Shown one piece after another: positions 46,615 to 57,120 of a stretch of 64,000 bases of DNA (its first letter is position 1; each line of letters starts with the position of its first letter). Both the position numbers and the translations under genes were made by a program. The stretch covers positions 51,891,365 through 51,955,364 of the forward strand of contig CAMZMU010000062.1 in NCBI GenBank assembly GCA_947311845.1, written 5' to 3'. The notes beneath the pieces were generated by a model that saw only the letters and a program-made list of their open reading frames with translations, made no database searches and was not told the DNA's origin. The stretch comes from Poa pratensis. Its lineage: Eukaryota > Streptophyta > Magnoliopsida > Poales > Poaceae.

Positions 46615-48234
46615 GAGCATCTCCACTCGCGGCGCCCAAATGGGCGCCCAAAGGCCGTCCGGACAGGCCATTTGGGCGCCGTCCGGACTGCCTTGCCCAT
46701 TTGGGCGCCCTCGTTCCCCACTCGCGGCGCCCAAAAATTATTCATATATGAACTTTTGATACGAAAATGCATATATTTCATTGAAATTTCATTCAAACTA
46801 CATAATTCATTCAAATTTAAATCTAGACCTATACTAGATAGTAGGGTGGCACGCCGGGCACCGGCAGTTAGGCAGGCGCCGGCCCTTGCGGCGGCGAGCA
46901 CAGGACCCTGGCGGCAGTCCGAGCAGAGGCAGTAGAGGTAGCCGGTGGTGGCGGCGGAGCTGGAGGTGGTGGCGGCGGAGGCGGTGGTGGTGGCGGCGGA
47001 GGCGGTGGCGGCGGCAGCGGCTATACTTGCCTCGATGGCGAGCTGCATGTGGCCGGGATCCCACTCCGGCGTCGGCGGCCAGTCCCCTAAGCCGTCATCA
47101 TCACCATCGACCTCCTCCGCCGCTTGTTGAGGTTGCGGCGGAGGAGGTTGCACGCGGCCTCCTTCCGATATTGCGCGACGAGCCTGCTCCACCGCCTCGT
47201 AGCGAACCCTCTCCGTTCCATGCCCGCTGCGAAGTCCTCGTTGGTGGTGTTGGTGAGGCCGTCGGAGTCTTCGAGCCAGTCCGCAGGCGGCTCGGGGGCG
47301 AAGCAGGAGTGGAGGCGGTAGGCGTGCTCGAGCTCGACCTGCTTGTCCCAGTACGCCGAGTTCGGCTCGAACCTGGGGTCGTCGTGCAGCTCCGGCGCCA
47401 TCATCCCCATGCACGAGGCGATGTAGTCGAGCCGCGCCTCGGGGACGGGGACGTGCACCGGGTTCATGGCCCATCCCTCGGGGAGGACGCAGTTCGCCAT
47501 CACCGGCGTGTTAGTGCGGATGAGCTCACGCGCCTCGGCTTCCGTGAGTTGGTTCGCCGGTGGCGGAGGAGGCGGTGGAGGAGGTGGCGGAGCGTTGACG
47601 GCCGACGAGCCTCCATCCTGCGATGGCCAGCCGCGGCGAGCCATGGCGATGTCACGGCGGCGACGACGGGCCTCCGTGTGCGCTCGTCTCTCTTCCTCCG
47701 TGGCGCGCCGGGGAGAGGCCATGGCTAGGTGTGGGATGAGAGATGGCTGTGTGAGATGATGGAGACGGCGAGGAACCCGCTCTCTATATAGCGGCCGGGG
47801 AGGCGAACGGATGAGGCCGCCTTAACTCCAGCCGTCCAACGGCTCGCCTGCCACACCATTAACGGCGACGCTTCAAAAGGCGCGCTCGCCTGCATCGACG
47901 CCGCAGTGGCGCAGACGCTTCCTCGCCGCAGAGCGAAGCGACGCGTCGCTGCGCCCGCTGGGAAACCGAGACGCCGCCCGGCATTAATGCAGCCTTTTGT
48001 CTCACTGCCAGGCGTGGCCCGCGCGTCGGGAGCCGACGTGGCGTCGCGTTTCCTTCCGTCCGGGGCCGCCCCAAGCCTCCCCAAGTTGAGGGCGTGGGCT
48101 GGGCGTGCCGGACAGAAAAATGGGCCGCGCCGGACCGAACTCGCGTTTGGGCGCCGCGAGTGGGGGCGATTTTGTGTCCGGCACGCCCCAAACGGCTTTG
48201 GGCGGCCGTTTGGGCGCCGCGAGTGGAGATGCTC
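46615..48234. mobile_element. PIF/Harbinger-type element, 1620 bp, TTA duplication
   Basis: Left end GAGCATCTCCACTCGCGGCG at 46615 is matched by a perfect inverted copy ending at 48234; TTA flanks both sides (46612-46614, 48235-48237). The TIRs continue into GC-rich 'cccaaatgggcg / cgtttgggcg' blocks. It carries a minus-strand ORF but no DDE transposase, so it is non-autonomous. Confidence 0.9.
47087..47722 (-). CDS. ORF carried by the Harbinger-type element
   Basis: 211 residues from ATG 47722. N-terminus Arg-rich (EEERRAHTEARRRRR), then a Pro10-type run, then a conserved-looking block ANQLTEAEARELIRTNTPV and VLPEGWAMNPVHVPV, and a helical Arg-rich end. After about 47130 another frame reads more sensibly on the minus strand (EVDGDDDGLGDWPPTPEWDP, then Ala/Thr repeats to about 46920), so a frameshift probably truncates the protein. 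Such ORFs are common in non-autonomous grass Harbinger elements; their role is not known. Confidence 0.5.
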   Translation of the reverse strand: MASPRRATEEERRAHTEARRRRRDIAMARRGWPSQDGGSSAVNAPPPPPPPPPPPANQLTEAEARELIRTNTPVMANCVLPEGWAMNPVHVPVPEARLDYIASCMGMMAPELHDDPRFEPNSAYWDKQVELEHAYRLHSCFAPEPPADWLEDSDGLTNTTNEDFAAGMERRGFATRRWSRLVAQYRKEAACNLLRRNLNKRRRRSMVMMTA

Positions 48235-48237
48235 TTA

Positions 48238-48759
48238 GGTGATGCATTTTTCTGTGATTTTCTCGCTTCGTTGACCGTTTTGTATCTAGTTTTCACCCTA
48301 ATAAACTGGGCAACATTTTCTTTTTAATTAAAAGCAGTGATCCCGCTAGTTACTCCAAAAAAAACTAGTTAATTTTATTGTAAGTCGAGCATATGAGTAT
48401 ATTAACAAATTCACTTTCGTTCTGTTTGATTTCTAAACATTTCCAAGAGGCAGAATTTGTGGCTCCCGCTGGAGTTCGGTCTTTGATTTTTTTTGAAAAA
48501 TGCTAGTTTGAAGTTAAAATAAAAGAAAAAATATCCGTGAATACGTACACATGTGCAAAGCTTCGGTTAAAAAAGCGTTATATTTTAGGCTGCATGAAAA
48601 AAACAAATCTGTGGGTTGTGTAAAGGAATGAATAACTCGTATTTTATGTAGGCTAAAATATAACGTACTTCTTAATGAAACTACATGTGTAGTTTGGCCA
48701 ATGTCAAATCTGTGGGCTGGGGTGGGGGGTGACGTGTGTAGTTTGCCCAAAGTCAAACT
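48238..48759. other. AT-rich, no gene seen
   Basis: Nothing recognised apart from the repeated 'gtgtagtttg(g/c)cca' words near 48690 and 48735. Confidence 0.4.
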
Positions 48760-48769
48760 ACTAGTATTA

Positions 48770-48862
48770 GAGATTTTTTTTTTAAATAATACATTTTTTA
48801 GTAACAAATTCGGATAATAGTACGTGTTTACGGGAAAATTGGAAAATAGTGCGCTGTCGGCT

Positions 48863-48894
<32 letters not shown>

Positions 48895-49712
48895 ACATAC
48901 AGCTTTCGGCCTGGCCCTAGCCGAAAGTCCTCTTTCAGCCTAAGGCGGACTGAAAGACGCTGCATGGTTGTCAGGCGGAAGAAAGCAGTTTCGGCCTGCC
49001 AGAAGCCGAAAGCAGGCCACATAATGGTACGTAGGCAGAAATATGTTTCCCTAGATCTGCACGCAGCGTCAGCTGCCGCTGGCTATCTGACCATCCAAAA
49101 ACATGTGGGGATCGGCGTCAGAAATTGTGCAAGAATGACAGTCGGGGGTGCAATACAGCAGAATACATAGTGCATTCGTGCAGGAATGGAGACATCGGAT
49201 TGAATGCCACCCTCTCACCTGTGAAGGAGTAGACGGTAACCTGCATGCACACTGGCGCGCCTTAAATTCTGGGCAGAATGGAACGTGGGTCCGTCTACAG
49301 ACCACACTATACTGCGCGAATACGGAAAACATCGCTCACCTGGCCGGCCATATACAGAAGATGGAACTGTGCCGCTGACCAATCAGAGGCCGACTTGCTG
49401 TGCGTACATCTGCCGCCGAGAGCAGAGAGGCATTTTCGTTCATAGCGTGGGCCTTTCGGCCTCCTCCACGACGAAAGCATTCTTTCGGCTCGCTACGGGC
49501 CGAAAGCGGTGGGCCTGGGCTGTCGCGCCTGCTGCGATGCATGCATGTCTCGTCGGCTAGCCGGCCGACAGCCCACTTTCAGCTTCCTCAGGGCCGAAAC
49601 TTAGCTTTCGGCCTGCTCGGGGCCGACACCGCACCAGAATTCAAATTTCTCCGCCACGCGTGCTATTATCCGAATTAGTTACTAAAAAAATTATTATTTA
49701 AAAAAAAATCTC
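48770..49712. mobile_element. Mutator-like element, 943 bp, long TIRs, 10-bp target duplication
   Basis: The outer 60-70 bases at both ends are inverted copies (GAGATTTTTTTTTAAATAAT, then TTTAGTAAC and ATTCGGATAATAG on each side). ACTAGTATTA flanks both ends (48760-48769, 49713-49722); 9-10 bp duplications and long TIRs define Mutator. Inside are a G30 run (48864-48893) and many 'ggccgaaag / ctttcggcc' palindromes (48900-49010, 49440-49630). It has no transposase. Confidence 0.85.
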
Positions 49713-49739
49713 ACTAGTATTACCTGTGGGTAAGTTTTT

Positions 49740-49775
49740 ACCTGTGTCGCACCGAATTTTTGGTGTGCCACAGGT
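49740..49775. other. Perfectible hairpin, CACTA-like subterminal motif
   Basis: acctgtgtcgcacc and ggtgtgccacaggt form arms around a 7-8 base loop; two more 'gtgcgccacaggt'-type words follow up to 49815. Together with 'cactagtattacctgtgg' at 49712-49729 this could be a remnant of a CACTA element end into which the Mutator element inserted. Confidence 0.45.
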
Positions 49776-49815
49776 ATTAGCTGTGACGCAACAAAAAAAA
49801 AGTGCGCCACAGGTA

Positions 49816-50361
49816 AGCTTCTCTGTATAAACCTTTTCCTATTAGTATTGCCGACGAAAATATATTCACCGCGCTCCCACAATCAAACAAAGTTTTCTTT
49901 TAATTGAAAACCGTGTTTGTGTGATTCACTGATTCCCATAAAGGCGATGGGAAAAGCTTGTACATCTCCGTAAGCATGTACCATGGGGCCTGGATTACGA
50001 TGGTGTACACCTCAGAGAATCGGAGTGGGTTACATTCTCCATTGAAAGCCTCCACTGCCGGTTGTTTGAATCTTTGCGGTAATGGTGCTTCTCGGATCTC
50101 CCAAATAATGACCCGCAAACAATTTATGTCAAGTGAGGAGACAATAGATAAATTCAATTCTAATAACAAGATTCAGACCTAAAAATAATGCAAATTACTA
50201 TAACTGAATCGTCATCTCTCTGTTAGCGAAATTTCTTATGATCTAAAAAGTACGTATATTCGGTAAAATTCAAACCGTAGCAACTTGCCGGCGTATTTAC
50301 TCTGAATTTCGAAACACAGGACCGCCTTGCGATGGGATCCTCCTCTCCAGGCCTGCAGGCC
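49816..50361 (-). other. Intergenic; possible gene fragment
   Basis: On the minus strand 50169-49900 an 89-codon open stretch contains EVYTIVIQAPWYMLTEMYKLF, which faintly recalls the CRAL-TRIO (SEC14) fold core where a similar APW...F pattern occurs. No start, splice sites or further exons were found. The right edge (50357-50361, AGGCC) is the target site of the next element. Confidence 0.2.
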
Positions 50362-50701
50362 TGTCAGGGACTTGCTCTGCTTCCTCTGTCTACAGCCGTT
50401 GGATGCTCTAGTACCTTTTAGTTAATTAAGTATGTTTAGCACTGAGTGTGCTTAGTTTTGTAATAAAGTACTGCTAATCAAGTCGTGACTCACGGTCGAG
50501 TAGATAAGGCCGGTGAGGGGTGGTTTGGAGGGCACGACACAACAAACACCAAACATATCTTTTGCAATGTATCCAGTTTTCCTCCTAGTTTTCTCGTTGT
50601 TTTGTCCTTTTCCAGCTTCCTAGCAATTTATCATCCAGTTCATCTCAATTTCTGTCTAGATTTCCTTCCTTAGTAGCTTAGTCTAGCTGGAGATCCTGAC
50701 A
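50362..50701 (+). repeat. 5' LTR of the chromovirus
   Basis: 340 bp, TGTCAGGG...TGACA. A TATA-like box was not clear. Confidence 0.95.
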
Positions 50702-50703
50702 AT

Positions 50704-50718
50704 TGGTAACCAGAGCCA
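50704..50718 (+). other. Primer binding site of the chromovirus
   Basis: TTGGTAACCAGAGCC two bases after the LTR; close to the initiator tRNA-Met complement (TGGTATCAGAGCC), with the middle changed. Confidence 0.65.
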
Positions 50719-50844
50719 CGTTTTAGCCACAAATTTTTTTTCCACCGGGGTTTCTCGATCTACTTGATTCGGGTGTAAAATTCCCGAGATTTGTCCGATC
50801 TGGAAGGAAGGGGCTCGTCAAGTGCGGCCGCGTCAAGATTGACC

Positions 50845-53800
50845 ATGCCGGCTCGCACGAGGTCGCAGGAGGCGCTCGACCGCGCCGACGAGGATGCGGC
50901 GCTGCTAGCTGCCGCTGAAGCTCAGGCCAGAGAAGAGGAGGAAATCGCTGGCCGCCTACCTCGCGAGTTCCTCAACATGGCGAAGCGACTCGACAGGCAA
51001 CAGCAATCGGTCGACGAAATTCACGGTAACATCAACAACCTAACTGAGATGGTCGCACAGTTGGTTATGAACTCCACTGCATCTGATCCATCACAGCAGT
51101 TACACCCGCCTGGAAACCGTGGTTCGAATTTTTCTACACCGATGCACAACCCGCCACACACATCCCACCCAACCCTGAGCCCCATATTTGAGATGGAAAC
51201 ACCAAATTCCACACCCTATAATCATCCCCAACCACATCCCAGCCAGCTTCCGCAACCATGTTTCAATTCAACACCATCCCCAAACCAAGCTTCGTCTTCA
51301 TACACCCAAAATTCACAACCTTTAGCCAATCAAAACCACATCCATGCTTACACAAACCCTTATTCACATCCGAACTCGTACCAACCAGCCTATTCTCAAC
51401 CTTTCAACACATTCACAAACCAATCCCAGCCACAGTCACCCCACCAAGCCAATTTCCAGCCTTTACACCCATTTCCTACCAACCACAGCAATACTACCAG
51501 CCAACAATGCCAATTCCACAATACACCTATTACCAAATTCAACCCACAACAGTTCCCTTGAACCAGTCGTGGCAGCCACCGGTGTCTAACCAGGCAAACC
51601 GAAATTCGGATAATAGGCAGTCGCAGGAGAGACATGTGCAGCGATTTCCGGAGGTTAGGCAACAAGGCCACGGCAGCCAACACATGGAACCACAGATCAG
51701 AACTCCTAGCATTGAGCTACCTGTATTTGCTGGTGAAAATGCGGCAGCTTGGCTGCTGGAATGTGAAGGAGTGTTTGATTTGGCTGGCATACCCAACGAG
51801 AACAAGATCAGATGGGCTAACGCACACATCAGGGGCAGAGCAAAAACATGGCTACAGAACTCAGGGTGCAATGTGCAGACGACGAGTTGGCAGCAGTTCT
51901 GCAACCTGTTATGTGAGAGGTTTCCAAGCCCAGGGGCTGACGAATCAATGGAGTTGTGTCAACATCTCAAGCAAGTGAATTCCGTAGATAATTACATTGA
52001 TCAATTCGAAGACTGGATGTCAGTAATGAAACGTGATCACAGTTACTTACAAGAGGAATTCTTTCTTCTTCGTTTTCTGAGTGGCCTGAAAGATGCAATC
52101 AAATATGATACTAAATGTCACAAGCCAGTTACCTTGAGAGAAGCCTATTGGTATGCAAGGAAAAGGGAGCAGTCTCACTTGTGCAATAACAGAAAACAAG
52201 TCAATATCATTGCAAATCGTCCAGCTCAGGTCATTCCCCAAAACAGAAATGCTCCTGCAAGAGAAATCAGGCCTAAAAATGGGACTGACAAACAACCTGG
52301 AAGGAAATGCTGGTACTGCCCAGAAATATGGTCTGTTGGTCACAAATGTAATGAAATGAAAAACCTCTTGCACATTTTACAACTGCAAGGGTATTCGGAT
52401 GAAGAAGCTGATGATGTGATACTGGCACAAAAGGAGGATGCTCAGGTGCCACAGAAAGCAGAGGACCAACAAGCTGACAAAGCTAATGAAGTCTATATGT
52501 CGATTTCTGAAACAGCATTAAATGGGTTGCCTACAGATGAAACTATGTCCCTGCAAATTACTATTGGAGGAGTACAAGCTATAGCTTTGGTGGACTCGGG
52601 CTGTTCAACAACTTTCATTGATCAGGAGTTTGCTATTAAGCTGAATCTTCAAACCAGAACTACTTCTGCTCGAAAAGTGAGTATAGCAGGTGGTGGCACA
52701 CTCATCACAGATGCAGTACTGCCAAACTGTCCTTTCGCTGTCCAGAAAGTAAAATTCTGTAGTGATTTCAAAGTGCTGGCCTTAAAAGGATATGATATTG
52801 TACTGGGTGTATCTTGGTTGAAACAATATAGTCCAACAACATTTGATTGGATTAATCGAACTTTGAGTATCACAAAAGAAGGAGTGCAACACACCTTCAA
52901 AGACTACCTCCAACAAACAAAACCTCAGAGGATTTCAGCTAAGCAGTGTACCAACATACTGAAGAAAGGAGCAGCAGGTTACATGATACAATTATACCTA
53001 GCAACACCTAGTGAAGAGGAAGTGCTGGAGGAGCAACAACCTCTGCCATCAGTAATTACAGAACTCTTGGAGAACTTTTCAGATGTGTTTGAAATACCTA
53101 CTGGCTTACCTCCACCTAGAGATTGTGATCACAGGATACCACTGAAAGAGGGATCCATACCACCAAACATCAGACCTTACCGCATGCCACATAAACAAAA
53201 GAATGTGGTCGAGGAAATGATCAAAGAGATGTTAGCTTCAGGTGTGATCAGACATAGCCACAGTCCATATTCTTCACCAGCTCTAGCAGTAACAAAAAGG
53301 GACAAGACATGGCGCTTATGCACTGATTTCAGGCAGGTTAATGATCAAACCATTAAGAACAAATATCCCATTCCGGTGATTGAGGATCTTCTTGATGAGT
53401 TACAAGGAGCAGCGGTCTTCTCTAAGCTGGATCTTCGGTCAGGATACCACCAGATAAGAATGCATCCAGATGATATAAGTAAAACTGCCTTCAGAACACA
53501 TTCTGGTCATTATGAATATTTGGTAATGCCTTTTGGCTTAACCAATGCGCCTGCAACATTCCAAGAGCTTATGAACAAAGTATTTGCCAAACATTTGCGC
53601 AAGTTTGTGTTGGTTTTCTTCGACGATATCTTGGTTTATAGTAAAGATATAAAAGAGCATGCAGAACACTTGCAAATTGTGCTGCAACTGCTGAGAGCAA
53701 ATCACTTGAAGGCAAAGAGATCAAAATGCACATTTGCAGAACCTCAAGTGGAGTATTTGGGACATATAATTACAGCAGAGGGTGTCAAAACTGATCCAGC

Positions 53801-55883
53801 AAAAATAAAAGATGTAGCTAATTGGATTACACCAGTTAATGCAACTCAGCTGAGATCAATTCTTGGGGCAGCAGGCTACTATCGCAGATTTATTAAAGGT
53901 TATGCCACAATTTGCAAACCTCTTCATGAAGCATTGAAGAAGACAGGTTTCAAGTGGGGACCTGAACAGGAACAAGCTTTTGCCAAACTAAAAGAAGTAA
54001 TGACAACCCCTCCACTACTGGCTCTCCCTGATTTCAATCTACCTTTTGTCCTGGAAACAGATGCTTCTGGTGTGGGACTAGGTGCAGTATTGATGCAGCT
54101 AGGAAGACCCTTGGCATATTTCAGCAGAACATTGGGAGTTAAGGCTCAAGCACAGTCAATATATGAAAAAGAGGCAATGGCTATTCTGGAAGCTCTTCGC
54201 AAGTGGAGACATTACTTTCTGGGTCATAAACTGATTATAAAAACTGATCAGAAAAGCCTGAAATACCTCACTAGTCAGAGACTCCTAGAGGGAGTGCAAC
54301 ACAAGCTAATGCTAAAGCTTCTGGAGTTCGATTATGAAATTGAATATAAAAAGGGTTGTGAAAACTCAGTCGCGGATGCTTTGTCCAGAAAGGTACAACA
54401 TTATCATCCAAACACTTGCTTTGCTATATCAGCTGTGATACCCAAGTGGATTGAAGATGTGGAAAAGTCTTATGAAAACGATGCAAAATGTGTCCAAATT
54501 CGACAAGAGTTAGCATTAGACCCAAACAGCCATGCCAAGTATTCTATTTCTGCTGGAATACTTAGATACAAAAACAGAATAGTAATTGGTGAAAATTCTG
54601 AACTTTGTGACAAACTGTTCCATGCATTTCATTCATCTCCAATTGGTGGTCATTCAGGACAAAGAGTGACATTACATCGTTTGAAGCAATTGTTCTTCTG
54701 GCCACATCTGAAACAGTTTGTAGCACTGAAAGTATCGCAATGCCCAGTCTGCCAGTTATCTAAAGGTGAACATGTTCATTACCCTGGGTTGCTGGATCCA
54801 CTCAACATTCCTAAAGTGAAATGGTCGGAAATTAGTATGGACTTTGTGGAGGGATTGCCCAAATCCAAAGGAAAGGATGTCATCCTGGTGGTGGTAGATC
54901 GACTCACCAAATATGCACACTTCATACCACTATCTCATCCTTTTAACACTCAGCAAGTAGCTAGAGCTTTCATGGATAATGTCCAGAAATTACATGGACT
55001 TCCCCAGGCAATTGTATCTGACAGGGATAGAATTTTCACTAGTAAATTCTGGCAACAGTTGTTCACAGCATTGGATGTAAAGCTCAAACTGAGTACAGCT
55101 TATCATCCGCAATCTGATGGACAAACAGAAAGGGTGAATCAGTGCCTTGAGCAGTATTTGCGAGCTATGGCTTTCAGAGAACCAAAAAAGTGGATGGACT
55201 GGTTATCTTCAGCAGAATGGTGGTACAACTCAGCCTATCATACTTCACTGAAGCGGTCCCCATTTGAAGCACTGTATGGCTATCCTCCACCTCAAATTGC
55301 AGAAGTGATGATCTCCCCAGAAATGGAAGATCAGGCAGCAAATACACTCCAAAACCAGCAAGAAATGATGAAAGTTTTGCAGGAAAATCTTCTTAAAGCC
55401 CAGAACAGAATGAAGAAGTTTGCTGACATGAATAGAGTCGACAGGCAATTCATAGTTGGTGATTTGGTGTACTTAAAGATGCAGCCATACAGGGAAACGG
55501 CTCTGGGTCTCAGAAATGCTCTTAAGCTCACATCCAAGTACTATGGGCCGTTTCGTGTGATTCAGAAAGTGGGGAATGTATCTTACAAACTACAGTTCCC
55601 AGAAGGTACCAAAATGCATAATGTCTTTCATGTTAATCAACTGAAGAAGCATTTGGGGCCAAATGCTGTGCCCAATTTGTCCTTGCCGGTGTTAACTCCC
55701 GAAGGGAAGATCAAAACTGCACCACTGGCTGTATTGCAGTCAAGACAAATTCCAAGATCAGCTGGGGAGTATGACATACCGGTTGATCAATGGCTTATTC
55801 AGTGGGAAAATCTGACACCGGCAGAAGCAACCTGGGAGGACGTTCTCTTCATCAGAGCAGCTTTTCCTGATTTCGAGCCTTGA
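50845..55883 (+). CDS. Gag-pol polyprotein of the chromovirus, one frameshift in gag
   Basis: Translation likely starts at ATG 50845; that frame (coiled N-terminus, then Pro/Gln/Asn-rich) stops at 51561. The main frame is open 51258-55883. The sense passes from one to the other at about 51470-51480, so one base has been gained or lost in a proline/glutamine-rich, low-constraint stretch. From there the frame is intact: capsid with [14 protein letters not shown] (about 51745), knuckle CWYC...GHKC (about 52309), protease [11 protein letters not shown] (about 52588), RT with FFDD (about 53618), RNase H ([12 protein letters not shown], about 54055), integrase zinc module (54620-54760), catalytic acids in [15 protein letters not shown] and QTERVNQ, and a chromodomain at the end ([22 protein letters not shown]). 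All key catalytic residues are present. Confidence 0.93.
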
Positions 55884-55907
55884 AGTCTCGTCTCCAGCAG
55901 GCGGTAT

Positions 55908-56246
55908 TGTCAGGGACTTGCTCTGCTTCCTCTGTCTACAGCCGTTGGATGCTCTAGTACCTTTTAGTTAATTAAGTATGTTTAGCACTGAGTGTGCTTA
56001 GTTTTGTAATAAAGTACTGCTAATCAAGTCGTGACTCACGGTCGAGTAGATAAGGCCGGTGAGGGGTGGTTTGGAGGGCACGACACAACAAACACCAAAC
56101 ATATCTTTTGCAATGTATCCAGTTTTCCTCCTAGTTTTCTCGTTGTTTTGTCCTTTTCCAGCTTCCTAGCAATTTATCACCAGTTCATCTCAATTTCTGT
56201 CTAGATTTCCTTCCTTAGTAGCTTAGTCTAGCTGGAGATCCTGACA
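55908..56246 (+). repeat. 3' LTR of the chromovirus
   Basis: 339 bp; preceded by a weak purine tract (agcaggcggtat). It is the LTR nearer MTR4 and could act as a promoter reading toward it. Confidence 0.95.
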
Positions 56247-56251
56247 AGGCC

Positions 56252-57120
56252 AGCATGGACAAATTCCGCGGCCGTATTACGCAGCAGTTTTGGGCCATCG
56301 GAGCAGGCCCAAACTTTCTCACATGTTCCAAGCCGAGCAGTTCAGTCGACGAAAAACTGAGCTCCAAAGCCGCCCCAAAACCTCTCCGGACCACCGCTGT
56401 ACCATACCCTAGAGCTGCCGCCGTGCCGCAGCTCCGCCGGCGCCTCGCTCCCCAGCCCCTCCGCCTCTCACGCCCGGGCGCCGCCGCTAACTCTGTTCCC
56501 GTGCGGCCTCACCGCCTCCCTGCCGTCTCGACCCCGTCCCCAATTTGGGCCATTGGTCTCCGTCTTTCCGAGGTACGAGCATTTTGCTATCCACGATTAG
56601 TAGTTAAAAAACCCCAATGACCTAGAGAAATGTCGGGTGCGCCGGTGCACACCCGGAACACCACCTAGCCCCTGCTTCGGCGTATCTTGCTGGGCTCGAT
56701 TCATTTCGCCTTTTTATATCCTCAATCCGTTTGCTCTGGTAATTTTGGTATTTTTGTATAAGATTTGGTGTGATGAAGGTGGCAGTTTCTGTATTTGACT
56801 GGGAGAATTAAATTTAGGACTTCCTGAGACACTCTGTAATTGTTCACAGTTTTACTTGTACCGTGGTATTGGAATCTTACGATTTAGTCATTGACTCATT
56901 GCTTGCCAAATCCCACCATACCTGGTCGATTAAGTGGTGATTCTAGTCTACCGCTGCTCGCCTGCTCCTCCTAATGTTTTTTCTTTTCTTGTAACGGGTG
57001 CAAGCCTGCAACCGTACAAGTAATGTTTTCTTTCTTTTAAGGGGTACAAGTATTGTTTCTGATCTTCTTCTGCTGCAATTTGCGCATGTTGTGATGTGAT
57101 AGGTAGATTGTATCGAAGAA
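56252..57120 (+). promoter_or_regulatory. MTR4 promoter remainder and 5' leader
   Basis: Conserved with the duplicate at 42.0-44.4 kb. GC-rich to about 56550, then a leader with a likely intron: donor 'gaggtacgag' near 56570 and acceptor 'gtgataggtag' near 57105, followed by 'attgtatcgaagaa' and the ATG at 57121. The native upstream part is now separated by the 5.9-kb retrotransposon. Confidence 0.6.

Larger units (their letters stand above)
50362..56246 (+). mobile_element. Chromodomain chromovirus (Reina-like Ty3), 5885 bp, very young, AGGCC duplication
   Basis: LTRs at 50362-50701 and 55908-56246, identical apart from one 1-base indel (atcatccag versus atcaccag). AGGCC at 50357-50361 and 56247-56251. 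The single long pol frame and C-terminal chromodomain place it among chromoviruses; the small size and 340-bp LTRs fit Reina best. It sits about 0.87 kb upstream of the MTR4 ATG in the same orientation. Confidence 0.93.

Noticed and set aside
46422..47474. Long (350-codon) minus-strand open frame in the Harbinger element
   Set aside because: Its first half is an Arg/Pro-rich frame opposite in sense to the better-patterned ORF at 47722; only the part around EVDGDDDGLGDW looks like real coding, as a frameshifted continuation.
46886..47728. Plus-strand 280-codon open frame, W/R-rich
   Set aside because: Reverse complement of the Pro- and Ala-rich ORF; composition artefact.
56255..56620. 121-codon open frame upstream of MTR4 and its relative at 42006-42332 (both start MDKF)
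   Set aside because: The shared start reflects the duplicated promoter/leader; the frames diverge after about 40 codons with frame-changing indels, so conservation is at DNA level, not protein level.
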